From positions 62,001 through 126,000 of the forward strand of contig NZ_QOIM01000034.1 of the NCBI RefSeq assembly GCF_003323735.1: a stretch of DNA of 64,000 bases. The letters are read 5' to 3'. The DNA is from Streptomyces reniochalinae (lineage in GTDB: Bacteria; Actinomycetota; Actinomycetes; Streptomycetales; Streptomycetaceae). A model generated the notes under the pieces. The model worked only from the letters and a program-made list of their open reading frames with translations. It was not told the origin of the DNA and did not search any database. The position numbers were made by a program, and so were the translations under genes. Positions 25,111-33,892 of the stretch are shown here, piece after piece; positions within the stretch are counted from its first letter, which is position 1; each line of letters begins with the position of its first letter.

Positions 25111-25611
25111 TCACACCGCCCGCAGCATGATCGCCAGCACTTCGAGGGAGCGCGGCGGCTCGTCCGGGTCGTCACCGTCGGCGGTGGCGAGCCTCACATG
25201 GGCCTCGCGCGCCGCCCGCACCGCGTCCGGCCAGCCCTGGTGCTCCAGGTACGAGACCACGGGGGCGTCGGCGCCCACCTGGTGCATGATGCGCAGCACC
25301 CGCAGGACGGCCGCGTCGACGAGCTCGGCCTCCTGGTCGTCACGGAAGATCGTCCCGACGTACTTCTCCGCCGACCAGTTGTCCAGCCAGGTGTCCTCGA
25401 CGAGGCGGTAGACGGCGTCCGTCACGTCACCGTATCCGGGGCGACCCGCCAGCCAGCACTCCTGCTGGAACGTCTGGTCGGAGAGCATGTGCAGCGCCGA
25501 GCGCACGTTGCTGCGCCAGCGCCACCAGGGCACGTCGTTGACAGGCATACCGCCTATGGTGGTGGAACGACGGCCACGTCGGGAAGACTTCGTGGTAGCT
25601 GCTTGCTGCAT
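25111..25611 (-). CDS. Conserved Streptomyces protein of unknown function
   Basis: A 166-aa soluble, acidic protein. It has VPWWRWRSNVRSALHMLSDQ, a Trp/Arg-rich segment, then helical stretches such as VYRLVEDTWLDNWSAEKYVG and AAVLRVLRIMHQVGADAPV. I recall similar proteins in streptomycetes but no domain name. A GTG two codons upstream is an alternative start. It follows purU upstream in the same direction (114-bp gap) and may be expressed with it. Coding is supported by GC-rich third positions and balanced composition. Confidence 0.75.
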   Translation of the reverse strand: MQQAATTKSSRRGRRSTTIGGMPVNDVPWWRWRSNVRSALHMLSDQTFQQECWLAGRPGYGDVTDAVYRLVEDTWLDNWSAEKYVGTIFRDDQEAELVDAAVLRVLRIMHQVGADAPVVSYLEHQGWPDAVRAAREAHVRLATADGDDPDEPPRSLEVLAIMLRAV

Positions 25612-25705
25612 GGTCACCGACCCTACGTTCCGCGCACACCGGCCCCGGCGCGGGCCCTGGCCTCACCGGACACCCCTTCGGCGTCTCCCCCGGGCGGCAC
25701 CGGTC

Positions 25706-28078
25706 TCACAGCTGGCCGAACTGGCGCTCCGTGAGCCCGTACTTCTTCGCCGTCGGATTCCACAGCCCCGCCGCCTTCTTCTTCGCGGTGGTCGCGGTGC
25801 CGCTCGCGGTGTTGCCCTGGGCGGTCTGCTTGGTCGGCTTGGCCTTCCCCTTGTGGCAGCCCTTCTTGCCGCCCGCCTGATCCGCCCAGGCCGCGTAGTG
25901 GTTGTCCGCGGAGGCCGAGGACTTCCACGCGCTCGTGAGCGCTGTGGTCAGCTGCCCACTGTCGGGGATCTCGTTCGTCTTCAGCTCCCCGAGGCGCCGC
26001 ACCAGTCCGGTGCGCTGCCTGGCCGCCGCACGCAGGTCCTTGGCGGCCTTGTCCAGGGCCTTGCACTGCTTGATGTTCTCCACGGAACGGATGACCGCGG
26101 CACGGCTGTTGTTGCTGTCCGCCAGCAGCGCGTCCAGCTTCTTCGCCTGCGCCTCGGCCGGGTCCGGAGCCTTGGAGGACTCCTCCCCCGCCGGTTCGCT
26201 GGAGGGCTGCGGCTTGTCCTCACCGCCGCCGCTCCCGCCGCCCGCGAGGAGCAGACCGCCGACCACCAGGCCGATCACCGCGACACCCGCGAGACCACCG
26301 GCGATCAGCACACCTGACGGGACCTGGCGCCTGCCGCGGTCGCCGCCCCGCCGGGCGGCGGCGCGGCCGCCCTGCGGCTCGTGCTGCTCCGAACCGGGCT
26401 GCGGGTAGCCGTAGCCGCTGAGCTGCCCGCCCCCCGGCTGCTGCGGGTAGCCGTAACCGCCGCGCGGGCCCGAGCCCGGCTGCGGGTAGCCGTAACCGCC
26501 GCGCGGCGGGGCCTGCTGCTCGGAGGCGTGGTCGAAGAGCGGGAGGTTCTGGGTCGAGCCCGGCTCGTCGTCGCCCGTGCCGCGCGGCCCTGCGCCGGGC
26601 GCGGACGGCGGAGCGGACTGCCCCGGTTCGGCCCTGAAGAGGCTCTCGAACTCCGGCAGCGGGCGCCGCTCACCTGAACCGGCCGGGCCGGACGGGGCGC
26701 CGTCGGCCGGTGGCTCGGGGGTCGGCAGCATCTGCGTCGCCTCGCCGCCACCGGGCACCGGCGCGATGAACTGGGTCGCCTCGCTGTCCGGGCCGCCCAC
26801 CGGGCCCGCGGGCTGCGGCGGAAGGAGCTGCGTGCCGTCCTCGGACCCGGCGGACACCGCAGCGTGCCCCTGCGGGTCCCCCGCCGGGAACGGCGGGAAG
26901 AACTGCGTGGCCTCGCTGTCCGGCCCCGCCCCCTGTGGCTGCGGGGCAGGCGGCGCGGACGGGTACTTTGGATGGTTGCCTGCCTGCGCCGGCAGTTGCG
27001 GCGCCTGGCCCGTCTGCGGCAGCGCGTGCCGTCCACGGGAGGCGGGGGGTTCCTGCGGAAGGGGGCCCGGCCCGGAGGCGTGCGCACCGGCCGGCCCCGC
27101 GTACGGTCCCCCACCGGCCTGCGGCGCTCCACCGGCCTGCGGCTGTCCGGGGCCGCCCGCCGCGGGCGGGTAGGCATCGGGAGCGGGTGGGCCGCCCGGT
27201 GCGGGCGGGTAGCCGCCCGGAGCACCCGGTTGAGGCAGGGGTCCCGCGCCGGTGCCCGGCTGCTGCTGTCCGTACGGCGTCGCGCCGGGCTGCTGACCGG
27301 GGCCGGGGGCGTGCGGCGCCGCGTGTGCGCCGGGCGGCTGTGCGTACCCCCCGGGTCCGTGCGGGGCGCCCGGGACGGGAGGTCCGGTGGGAGCGGGCTG
27401 CGGCATCGCGCCAGGACCCGCGCCCTGGGCGGGCGGCATCGAGGGAGGGTGCGGCGGGCGGGCAGGCGTGCCCTCGGGCGGCAGCGGCTGCGCCACGCCG
27501 GGGCCACCGTAGGTGCCGCCGGCCGACGGCGCCGCGCTGCCGTACGAGCCCGCGTCGGGGGCGCCACCGTAGGCGCCAGGACCGCCGCCGTAGGCCGGGT
27601 CGCCGGAGCCGCCGTAGGCCGCGTCTCCCTGGGCGCCGTACGAGGTCGCAGCCGGACCGCCGTAAGAGCCCGCGTCGGGGGCGCCGCCGTAGGCGCCGGG
27701 ACCGCCGCCGTAGGCACCCGCTTCGGGGCCGCCGCCGTAGGCGCCCCCGCCGCTCGGGAGGGCGCCGGGGCCCGCGGTGTGGGCGCCCGCGTCCAGCTGC
27801 CCCGCGCCGGGGTCGGCCTCGCCGCCGGGCGGGCCCCAGTAGCCGGGGCTGTGCTGGGAGGCGGGGGCGGAGTCGGGGCCCCAGGGCTGGCCCCACGGCT
27901 GGCCTGCCGGGGGGCTCACCCGGTCGCGCTCGGCCTGGGCCTCGCGCTGCTGCTGAGGAGTCCACGGTTCACCGTTGGCGGGCAGCACGACACCCTCGTA
28001 CGGGGTCGTGGAAGCGGGCAGCGGGTCACCGGCAGAGCCGGAAGTCCCGTCCTGTCCGCGTCCGTTGTGCGTTGTCAC
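25706..28078 (-). CDS. Large Pro/Gly-rich single-pass membrane protein of unknown function
   Basis: A 790-aa protein. About residues 1-600 are a low-complexity Pro/Gly/Ala/Tyr/Gln-rich cytoplasmic part with repeats such as AYGGAPDAGSYGG and YGYPQPGS. One transmembrane helix, GVLIAGGLAGVAVIGLVVGG, lies near residue 610, followed by about 150 residues outside the cell: AQAKKLDALLADSNNSRAAV, VENIKQCKALDKAAKDLRAA, a helical bundle with two cysteines. Motifs DSEATQFI/DSEATQFF repeat in the linker and resemble FHA-binding Thr-Gln sites of Ser/Thr-kinase-linked proteins. Similar disordered-head, small-exodomain proteins are widespread in streptomycetes; none has a role I can name. Confidence 0.75.
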   Translation of the reverse strand: MTTHNGRGQDGTSGSAGDPLPASTTPYEGVVLPANGEPWTPQQQREAQAERDRVSPPAGQPWGQPWGPDSAPASQHSPGYWGPPGGEADPGAGQLDAGAHTAGPGALPSGGGAYGGGPEAGAYGGGPGAYGGAPDAGSYGGPAATSYGAQGDAAYGGSGDPAYGGGPGAYGGAPDAGSYGSAAPSAGGTYGGPGVAQPLPPEGTPARPPHPPSMPPAQGAGPGAMPQPAPTGPPVPGAPHGPGGYAQPPGAHAAPHAPGPGQQPGATPYGQQQPGTGAGPLPQPGAPGGYPPAPGGPPAPDAYPPAAGGPGQPQAGGAPQAGGGPYAGPAGAHASGPGPLPQEPPASRGRHALPQTGQAPQLPAQAGNHPKYPSAPPAPQPQGAGPDSEATQFFPPFPAGDPQGHAAVSAGSEDGTQLLPPQPAGPVGGPDSEATQFIAPVPGGGEATQMLPTPEPPADGAPSGPAGSGERRPLPEFESLFRAEPGQSAPPSAPGAGPRGTGDDEPGSTQNLPLFDHASEQQAPPRGGYGYPQPGSGPRGGYGYPQQPGGGQLSGYGYPQPGSEQHEPQGGRAAARRGGDRGRRQVPSGVLIAGGLAGVAVIGLVVGGLLLAGGGSGGGEDKPQPSSEPAGEESSKAPDPAEAQAKKLDALLADSNNSRAAVIRSVENIKQCKALDKAAKDLRAAARQRTGLVRRLGELKTNEIPDSGQLTTALTSAWKSSASADNHYAAWADQAGGKKGCHKGKAKPTKQTAQGNTASGTATTAKKKAAGLWNPTAKKYGLTERQFGQL

Positions 28079-28244
28079 CGAGGCTCCTCGTTCGCATGCC
28101 GACGGAATCGTCGGCTCACGCTACCGGTTACCCCGAAGGGGGGACCACGCACCCAGATGTGCGGACACCCTTCCTTCCCCTCATAGCGGAGTGAATACCC
28201 CTAAAGGCTCCTATCGCACGCATGCCGCCACAGCCGCCCGGGAC

Positions 28245-29639
28245 TCAGACGGCGGCCCGCGCGTGCTCCAGCCGGTCGGCGAACTCGCGCACGACGGCTT
28301 CCCCCGCGTACGGCTCCAGACGCTGCCGGAAGTCGTCCAGATACTCCGCGCCCCGGTCCGAGCGCAGCCCGGCGAGCACCTGCGCCGCCTGCGTGCCGGT
28401 GTGGCAGGCGCGTTCGACCTCCCGCTGCTGGAGTTGCGCGTCCGCCAGCAGGAACAGGCCGATGGCGCGCCGCCTGGCCCGGCCCTGCGGGTGTCCCGCG
28501 ACGGCTTCCTCGGCGCGCGCCGCCGCGCTCCGCGCCTGGCCGAGATCGCGGTGGCAGTGGGCGAGTTCGTCCGCGAGGTAGGCGCGGTCGAAGTGGCCGA
28601 TCCAGGGCGGGTCGTCCCCCGAGCCCTCCGCCGCGTCGGCCGCGTCCATGGCGCTCAGCGCGAGGTTCACCGCGCTGAGGCAGGCGCGCTCGTCCCCCAT
28701 CAGCGCGTGCCCCCTGGCCTCCGCCGCCTGGAACATCGCCTCCACGCGCGGGGTGACGCGCCCTCGCGCCCCCTCCTGCGCCGCGCGCGCCAGCTGCGCG
28801 ATCTCCCGCGGGCTGCCCAGGGAGGCGGCCAGGTGGCTCATGCTCGCGGCGAGCACATAGCCGCCGTACGCCCGGTCCCCCGCCGCCTGCGCGAGCCGGA
28901 GCGACTGGATGTAGTAGCGCTGCGCCAGGCCGTGCTGCCCGGTGTCCACGGCCATGTAGCCCGCCAGTTCGGTCAGCCGCGCGACGGCCGCGAACAGCGA
29001 CCTGCCGACCGACTCCCGGTACGACCCCGCCAGCAGGCCCGACACCACGCTGTTGAGGTAGTGCACCACCACGGGCCGGATGTGGCCGCTGCCGTACCGG
29101 TGGTCGAGTTGGGAGAGCGCCTCGGTCATGGACGTCACGGCCGCCACGTCCGCGGCGCCCACCCGCGGCCCCGAGGCGCGGGCGACCTGGTGGTCGGGCT
29201 GGGTGATCAGCCAGTCCCTGCTGGGCTCGACCAGCGCCGAGGCGGCCACCGTCGAACCGCTCAGGAAATCCCGGCGCCCCACGTCGCTGCGCCACAACTC
29301 ACACGCCTGCTCGACCGCGCCGACCACCGTCGGCGCGAACTGGAGGCCCACACCGGAGGCCAGGTTCTTGCCGTTGGCCATTCCGATCTCGTCGATCGTC
29401 ACCGTGCGGCCCAACTTGCGGCCGAGCGCCTCGGCGATGATGCCCGGGGCACGCCCGCGCGGCTGCTGGCCGCGCAGCCAGCGCGCCACGGACGTCTTGT
29501 CGTAACGCAGATCCAGACCGTGTTCAGCGCCGCACATGTTGACCCTGCGGGCGAGCCCCGCGTTCGAGCACGCGGCCTCCTGGATGAGCGCTTGCAGCCG
29601 TTCGTTGGGCTGCCTCGCGACGAGCGGCCTGGCGGCCAT
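28245..29639 (-). CDS. HTH transcriptional regulator with TPR-like region
   Basis: A 464-aa protein. The start at 29639 has a strong ribosome-binding site (GGAGGGGGA) 5 nt upstream; the in-frame ATG at 29654 lies upstream of it. N-terminal helix-turn-helix: NAGLARRVNMCGAEHGL with YDKTSVARWLRG. The rest is helical, with repeated hairpins (residues 200-440) such as LAQRYYIQSLRLAQAAGDRA and RVEAMFQAAEARGHALMGDE, in TPR style. This design (XRE-like head plus TPR body) is typical of Streptomyces regulators of the AfsR/NsdA type. NsdA, a negative regulator of sporulation and antibiotics, is a close design match, but I cannot claim identity. It is divergent from the primase/polymerase-like gene. Confidence 0.8.
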   Translation of the reverse strand: MAARPLVARQPNERLQALIQEAACSNAGLARRVNMCGAEHGLDLRYDKTSVARWLRGQQPRGRAPGIIAEALGRKLGRTVTIDEIGMANGKNLASGVGLQFAPTVVGAVEQACELWRSDVGRRDFLSGSTVAASALVEPSRDWLITQPDHQVARASGPRVGAADVAAVTSMTEALSQLDHRYGSGHIRPVVVHYLNSVVSGLLAGSYRESVGRSLFAAVARLTELAGYMAVDTGQHGLAQRYYIQSLRLAQAAGDRAYGGYVLAASMSHLAASLGSPREIAQLARAAQEGARGRVTPRVEAMFQAAEARGHALMGDERACLSAVNLALSAMDAADAAEGSGDDPPWIGHFDRAYLADELAHCHRDLGQARSAAARAEEAVAGHPQGRARRRAIGLFLLADAQLQQREVERACHTGTQAAQVLAGLRSDRGAEYLDDFRQRLEPYAGEAVVREFADRLEHARAAV

Positions 29640-29991
29640 ACGGTCCCCCTCCACGGTGAAGGTCTGCCTGCTCCCGTACTCAGCTCAGCCGCCGGCGTCT
29701 GCTCAGCTGCCGACCCACTGGTGACGCATATGCCACGAGCCCGTGACTACCCGGTGAAACGCTGCCAACCGACACCCTCTCGACACAACGCACGACAGAG
29801 GGTCTACCCATCCAAGACCGCTCTTTCGTGCACGCGCCCCCACAGATGCCCCCATGCGCTGCCCCGAGCGCGGACTGCCCCACCCACGCCACCGCCACGC
29901 GGACCCCTGGGGGCCCAGACCACCCGGGCTCCCGCCGCGCGCCTCGGCACGCCCCCTTCTGCCCCCGTAACCCCCGACCGGACCAAAAGTT
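29640..29991. other. 352-bp divergent promoter region
   Basis: Lies between two divergent genes. AT content rises near 29750-29830 and just before 29992 (ACCAAAAGTTGTG), consistent with promoters, but no clear -35/-10 pairs, terminators or operators were found. Confidence 0.45.
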
Positions 29992-30744
29992 GTGATGGTC
30001 GTGGAAGAGACCCGCACACGCACCCCAGGAGTGGCCACGGACGCGTGCGTCCCCGGCCGGCGGACCGCGCCGCCGACCGGCTCCCCCCTCGAACACGCCC
30101 TGCGCTACACCCGGGAGCGCGCCTGGGACGTCTTCCCCGGCACCTGGCTGGAGACGGTGGGCGGCGTACCGCGCTGCACCTGCGCCGACCCCGCCTGCCC
30201 CGCGCCCGGAGCTCACCCCGCACGCCTCCGCTGGAGGGACGAGGCCACGGGAAGCGCCACCACCGCCCGCCACCTGTGGACGACCGCGCCCCGCGCCGCC
30301 GTCCTGCTGCCGACCGGGCGGGCCTTCGACGCCCTGGAGGTCTCCGAAGCCGCCGGCTGCCTCGCCCTCGCCCGGCTCGAACGCATGGCAGCCCCCCTCG
30401 GCCCCGTCATCAGCTCACCCGGCGGACGCATGGCCTTCTTCGTCCTGCCCGGCTCCACCACCACCGTGCCGCACGCCCTCCGCCGCCTGGGCTGGTCACC
30501 CGCCTGGCTGGACCTGCGCACCAGAGGAGACGGCGACTGGGTGGCGGCCCCACCCACGCGACTGGGGGAACGCGGACCCGTCCAGTGGGCGCGCGAACCC
30601 AACGCGGCCAACCGCTGGCTGCCCGGTGCCGAGGAGTTGGTGCCCACGCTGGCCTACGCGTGCGCCCGCGAAGCCGTCGACCGCCCCCGCGCGGTCGACG
30701 GCACTCTCGCGATCGACCGCCCCCGCGCGATCGACGGCAGCTGA
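29992..30744 (+). CDS. Bifunctional DNA primase/polymerase N-terminal-domain protein
   Basis: A 250-aa protein resembling the prim-pol N-terminal domain family found as stand-alone genes in Streptomyces. It has EHALRYTRERAWDVFPGTWL, the Cys/His cluster CTCADPACPAPGAHP, and PLGPVISSPGGRMAFFVLPG. In true prim-pols a DxD-type acidic pair is catalytic; here only DALEVSEA is seen at that place, so polymerase activity is doubtful. The start is GTG 29992 or ATG 29995. The C-terminus ends in a 36-bp tandem repeat (units at 30676 and 30712) encoding VDRPRAVDG / IDRPRAIDG. No replication genes are nearby. Confidence 0.7.
   Translation: MMVVEETRTRTPGVATDACVPGRRTAPPTGSPLEHALRYTRERAWDVFPGTWLETVGGVPRCTCADPACPAPGAHPARLRWRDEATGSATTARHLWTTAPRAAVLLPTGRAFDALEVSEAAGCLALARLERMAAPLGPVISSPGGRMAFFVLPGSTTTVPHALRRLGWSPAWLDLRTRGDGDWVAAPPTRLGERGPVQWAREPNAANRWLPGAEELVPTLAYACAREAVDRPRAVDGTLAIDRPRAIDGS
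30676..30744. repeat. 36-bp tandem repeat at a gene 3' end
   Basis: Units at 30676 and 30712 differ at GTCGAC/ATCGAC ends. Each contains inverted GTCGAC or GATCG blocks. They form the final 23 codons of the primase/polymerase-like gene. Confidence 0.85.
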
Positions 30745-30746
30745 CA

Positions 30747-30780
30747 CCTCGCCGCGCCGGCGGGCTCCGGCGCGGCGAGG
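30747..30780. terminator. Bidirectional terminator hairpin
   Basis: Perfect 14-bp stem (CCTCGCCGCGCCGG and its complement) with loop CGGGCT, placed exactly between convergent genes ending at 30744 and 30794. Confidence 0.9.
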
Positions 30781-30793
30781 GGGCGGGAAGAGG

Positions 30794-31705
30794 TCAGGGT
30801 TTGGAGGGGAGGGCGGCTTGGAGGAAGGGTTCGACCACTCTGCGCCACTCCTCGGGCTGGTCGTAGTGGATGAGGTGGCCCGCCTCCGTCACCTCGGCGT
30901 AGATCCCGCGCGGCAGCACCCGCACCATCTCCTGGGCCTCGGCCCTGCCCAACTCGCCGTCGAGGCCGCGTACGACGAGGGTCGGGCAGCGCACCTGGGC
31001 GAGCTCGTCCCAGTGCGCGTCGTGGATCCACGTCTCGCGCACCCGCATCATCACGCCGGGGGAGAAGACCGGCCGCCAGCCGTCCTCCCGCTCCGCCATC
31101 ACCTCGGCGAAGTAGGCGCCGCGTGCGGGCCGGGAGCGCTCCAGCGCCGGATCGTCCTCGCCGAACCACTTGCGGACGTCGGCGAGCGTGGCGAACGGCA
31201 CGGGCCAGGAGTCGAACCAGTGCTGCCATTCGTGCTGCGACTGCTCGCCGAGCGCGGAGGCCCGCATGTCGCTGATGACCAGCGCCTGGACCAAGTCGGG
31301 CCGCTTGGCGGCGAGCTGCCATGCGGTCAGCGCGCCCATGGCGTGGCCGACGAGCGCGACGGGGCCCAGACCGAGCTGTTCGAGAACGGCCTCGGCGTCG
31401 GCGACGTACGCCTCCCGGTCGTAGCGGGCGTCCTCGGGTTTGTCGCTGCGGCCGTGGCCGCGCTGGTCCAGGGCGACGGGGCGGTAGCGGTCCGCGAGCC
31501 AGCGGGCGGTGCCCGCCCAGTGGGAGGCGCGGCCCATCAGACCGTGCAGTAACAGCACGCCGGGGGTTTTGCGGGCGCCCCGCGCCGGGGCAGCGGGCCC
31601 GGCGGGGCCCGGCCCGGCCTCCGGGCCCGTCTTGGGCGGGTCCGCGAATTCCCAGGCGGCCAGCCGGATGGCGTCCGCCCCCGTCACGTCGATCCGTCGC
31701 ACCAT
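30794..31705 (-). CDS. Alpha/beta hydrolase fold protein with Ala at the nucleophile position
   Basis: A 303-aa alpha/beta-hydrolase. Fold marks: GVLLLHGLMGRASHWAG (oxyanion loop), ALDQRGHGRSDKPED, the nucleophile elbow VALVGHAMGALTAWQLA, acid region VVRGLDGELG, and catalytic His in AGHLIHYDQPEEW. The elbow should be GHSMG; the codon at 31340-31342 reads GCC (Ala) on the minus strand, so the serine nucleophile is absent. The protein may be a non-hydrolytic binding protein, use another mechanism, or carry a mutation. Residues 25-45 are an Ala/Gly/Pro insert. AGGAGTGGGGG precedes the ATG. It is read toward the terminator at 30747. Confidence 0.85.
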   Translation of the reverse strand: MVRRIDVTGADAIRLAAWEFADPPKTGPEAGPGPAGPAAPARGARKTPGVLLLHGLMGRASHWAGTARWLADRYRPVALDQRGHGRSDKPEDARYDREAYVADAEAVLEQLGLGPVALVGHAMGALTAWQLAAKRPDLVQALVISDMRASALGEQSQHEWQHWFDSWPVPFATLADVRKWFGEDDPALERSRPARGAYFAEVMAEREDGWRPVFSPGVMMRVRETWIHDAHWDELAQVRCPTLVVRGLDGELGRAEAQEMVRVLPRGIYAEVTEAGHLIHYDQPEEWRRVVEPFLQAALPSKP

Positions 31706-32149
31706 GCGTGTGAGACCCCCACTCCTGTGACCGCCGTCTCAGCCTATCGAACCTTTATTCGAACAGCCGGTGATCACGGTGAACACCCCACCTTCGAGTG
31801 ACACGGTCGCGGGGTTGTCCGCCGTTCCCCGGGGGAGACAGGAACCGGGAGGGCGGCGGACCCTGAGAGCTCGGGGCTCCGGGTCGCCGTGGGGGGACAT
31901 GGGGAGGCGGGGCTCCGGCTGCCGAAAGCGCTGGGGCCCCGCCTGCTCGGTGGAGATGCCGTGGCCGGCGTGCGCCGCATCGGTGGCTCCCTTCCGCCCG
32001 AGGGGGCTCGGCGCCATTGTGTTCCGGCAACTCTGGTACGCCGACCAGCGTTTGGGAAGACAGCCGCCTTCTCCCTTTCCTCCCCTTCGTCTCGTGGAGA
32101 CCCCGTTGTGCCGCCCCCGCGCGGGGGACGCTCGGCGTTCGGCGACGAA
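31706..32149. other. 444-bp intergenic region downstream of dmdR1
   Basis: Contains the promoter side of the hydrolase gene (AACCTTTATTCG near 31750) and the 3' flank of dmdR1. CCCCCGCGCGGGGG near 32118-32131 is a self-complementary GC block that may end the dmdR1 transcript. GCGTTYGGCGACGAA occurs twice, 21 bp apart, around the dmdR1 stop. Short open frames here do not look like proteins. Confidence 0.45.
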
Positions 32150-32842
32150 TCAGCGTTTGGCGACGAAGACGTGCGCGGCGACGTCGTCGCCGAGCTCTGC
32201 CACCTCGCCGCTGCTGCCCACCTGGACCCCTCCCGCCGCGCCGGCGCTGACGCTGACGACGGCGCCGGGCTGCACCCCCGCCCGCCGCAGCGTGTACATG
32301 AGCTGGGCGTCCATCTGGATGGGCTCGCCGATCCGGCGGACGACGACCGTCTTGCCGTCCCCCTCGGCGTCGAGGTCGTTGAGGGAGACGAGCCCGTGGT
32401 CCAGGAACGGGTCGACGTCGCCCTTCTCGCCGAGTTCACCGAGGCCGGGGATGGGGTTGCCGTACGGCGACTCGGTGGGGTGGCGCAGCAGGTCGAGCAC
32501 GCGGCGTTCGACGGCCTCGCTCATGACGTGTTCCCAGCGACACGCCTCGGCGTGGACCTGTTCCCACTCCAGGCCGATGACGTCGACGAGGAGGCATTCG
32601 GCGAGCCGGTGTTTGCGCATGACGCGGGTGGCCAGCCGCCGGCCCTCCTCCGTCAGCTCCAGGTGGCGGTCCCCTGCGACCGTGACGAGTCCGTCCCGTT
32701 CCATGCGGGCGACGGTCTGGCTGACCGTGGGCCCGCTCTGGTCGAGGCGCTCCGCGATGCGGGCACGCATCGGGACCACACCCTCCTCCTCGAGTTCCAG
32801 GATGGTGCGGAGATACATCTCCGTGGTGTCGATGAGTCCTGA
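31889..32842 (+). other. Long open frame antisense to dmdR1 (adm-like candidate)
   Basis: A 317-codon frame covers all of dmdR1 on the opposite strand. In S. coelicolor an antiparallel gene, adm, was reported over dmdR1, so this is noted. However, long antisense frames are expected in such GC-rich DNA, and no ribosome-binding site or domain supports it here. Confidence 0.2.
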
Positions 32843-32845
32843 CAT
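32150..32845 (-). CDS. dmdR1: DtxR/IdeR-type iron-dependent repressor
   Basis: A 231-aa metal-dependent repressor. N-terminal winged HTH: MRARIAERLDQSGPTVSQTV; dimer and metal-site region: RKHRLAECLLVDVIGLEW then HAEACRWEHVMSEAVERR, which keeps the Cys, Glu and His ligands of DtxR; C-terminal SH3-like domain: RIGEPIQMDAQLMYTLRRAG. DmdR1 of S. coelicolor (230 aa) represses siderophore genes when iron is present, and the neighbour SIS gene also fits that locus as I recall it. Expected to bind iron boxes with Fe2+. I found no convincing iron box next to this gene. Confidence 0.9.
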   Translation of the reverse strand: MSGLIDTTEMYLRTILELEEEGVVPMRARIAERLDQSGPTVSQTVARMERDGLVTVAGDRHLELTEEGRRLATRVMRKHRLAECLLVDVIGLEWEQVHAEACRWEHVMSEAVERRVLDLLRHPTESPYGNPIPGLGELGEKGDVDPFLDHGLVSLNDLDAEGDGKTVVVRRIGEPIQMDAQLMYTLRRAGVQPGAVVSVSAGAAGGVQVGSSGEVAELGDDVAAHVFVAKR

Positions 32846-32965
32846 GCGTAGCCCCTAGTCAGCTCGTGCGGTGGCCCTGCTGGCAATTCTGACGCATCCC
32901 GCTGACAACCGTCCCGCGGAAGGGGGGAGACGGTATTGACAGCCGCCGCCGACCAGTTGACAGAA

Positions 32966-32981
32966 GCTGGTCCAGACCTCA
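32966..32981. promoter_or_regulatory. DasR-type operator (dre-like)
   Basis: GCTGGTCCAGACCTCA matches 12 of 16 positions of the DasR site ACTGGTCTAGACCACT, with the TGGTC-N-AGACC core intact. It lies between two TTGACA hexamers (32936, 32957) and the SIS gene start, inside the likely promoter. DasR is the GlcNAc-responsive GntR regulator of Streptomyces. Confidence 0.6.
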
Positions 32982-33037
32982 ACGTGATCGCCGTACTACG
33001 GAACGGGACCGACCGACGAGCGGCGAGGGGCGAGGCG

Positions 33038-33820
33038 ATGGGTGACGGCGCGGCGGGTGCGGGTGCGGGGGCGGGGACGACGCCGGCCGGGGATTTCCTG
33101 GATGCGGCCATCGCGCTGTTGTCCGAGGTCAGGGACGGTGAGGCGGAGAACGTCCGCGCCGCGGGCGGGCTGCTGGCCCGCACGGTCGCCGAGGGTGGCC
33201 GGATCTTCGCTTTCGGTGCGGGGCACTCGTCCTTGCCGGCGCAGGACACCGTCTACCGGGCGGGGGGCCTGGCGGTGATGAACCTGCTCAACGTTCCGGG
33301 CGCGGTGGGGGTCGACGTGCGGCCCGCCACACTCGGCAGCGCGCTGGAGCGGGTCTCGGGGCTCGCGGCGGCGGCGCTGGACTCCAGCCCGGCGCGCGCG
33401 GGTGACGTGCTGATCGTCATCTCCCTCTCGGGCCGCAACGCGCTGCCCGTGGAGCTGGCGATGAACGCGCGGGCGCTGGGGCTGAAGGTCGTCGGCGTGA
33501 CGTCGGTGGCGTACGCGCGTGAGACGCGCTCGCGGCACAGCACGGGCACGTTCCTCAAGGACCACTGCGACCTCGTCGTCGACAGCCGTATCGCGCTGGG
33601 GGACGCGGAGCTGACCGCCGAGGGGGTGGAGGCGCCGTTCGCTCCGGCGTCCACGGTGGTCACGAGCGCGTTGATGCAGGCGATCGTCGCGGAGGCGACG
33701 GGTGAGCTGGTGCGCCGGGGTGTCGAGCCGCCGATGCTGCGCTCGGGCAACGTGGACGGCGGGCACGACTGGAACGCCCGCGTGATGGACGAGTACGCGG
33801 ACCGGATCTTCTACCGCTGA
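33038..33820 (+). CDS. SIS-domain sugar-phosphate-binding protein
   Basis: About 260 aa from ATG 33038, which follows CGAGGGGCGAGG; the frame is open further upstream but that part holds the DasR-like site and promoter hexamers. SIS domain: FAFGAGHSSLPAQDTVYRAG, then VIVISLSGRNALPVELAMN and ALGLKVVGVTSVAY, as in phosphosugar isomerases and GlcNAc-6-P-related proteins such as MurQ/AgaS-like ones. No isomerase-specific residues can be assigned. Acting as a sugar-phosphate isomerase or sensor under DasR control is inferred from context. It is divergent from dmdR1. Confidence 0.85.
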   Translation: MGDGAAGAGAGAGTTPAGDFLDAAIALLSEVRDGEAENVRAAGGLLARTVAEGGRIFAFGAGHSSLPAQDTVYRAGGLAVMNLLNVPGAVGVDVRPATLGSALERVSGLAAAALDSSPARAGDVLIVISLSGRNALPVELAMNARALGLKVVGVTSVAYARETRSRHSTGTFLKDHCDLVVDSRIALGDAELTAEGVEAPFAPASTVVTSALMQAIVAEATGELVRRGVEPPMLRSGNVDGGHDWNARVMDEYADRIFYR

Positions 33821-33892
33821 CAGCGGACGGGATCGGCTTCCGCTGACACCTGCCTGCCGCCGCCGAAAGCCGCCGGCACCTGCGCCGCCGGC

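Noticed and set aside
31745..31765. TCGAAC-N6-TCGAAC, LexA-box-like
   Set aside because: The two halves are direct, not inverted, so it does not match the SOS box TCGAAC-N4-GTTCGA.
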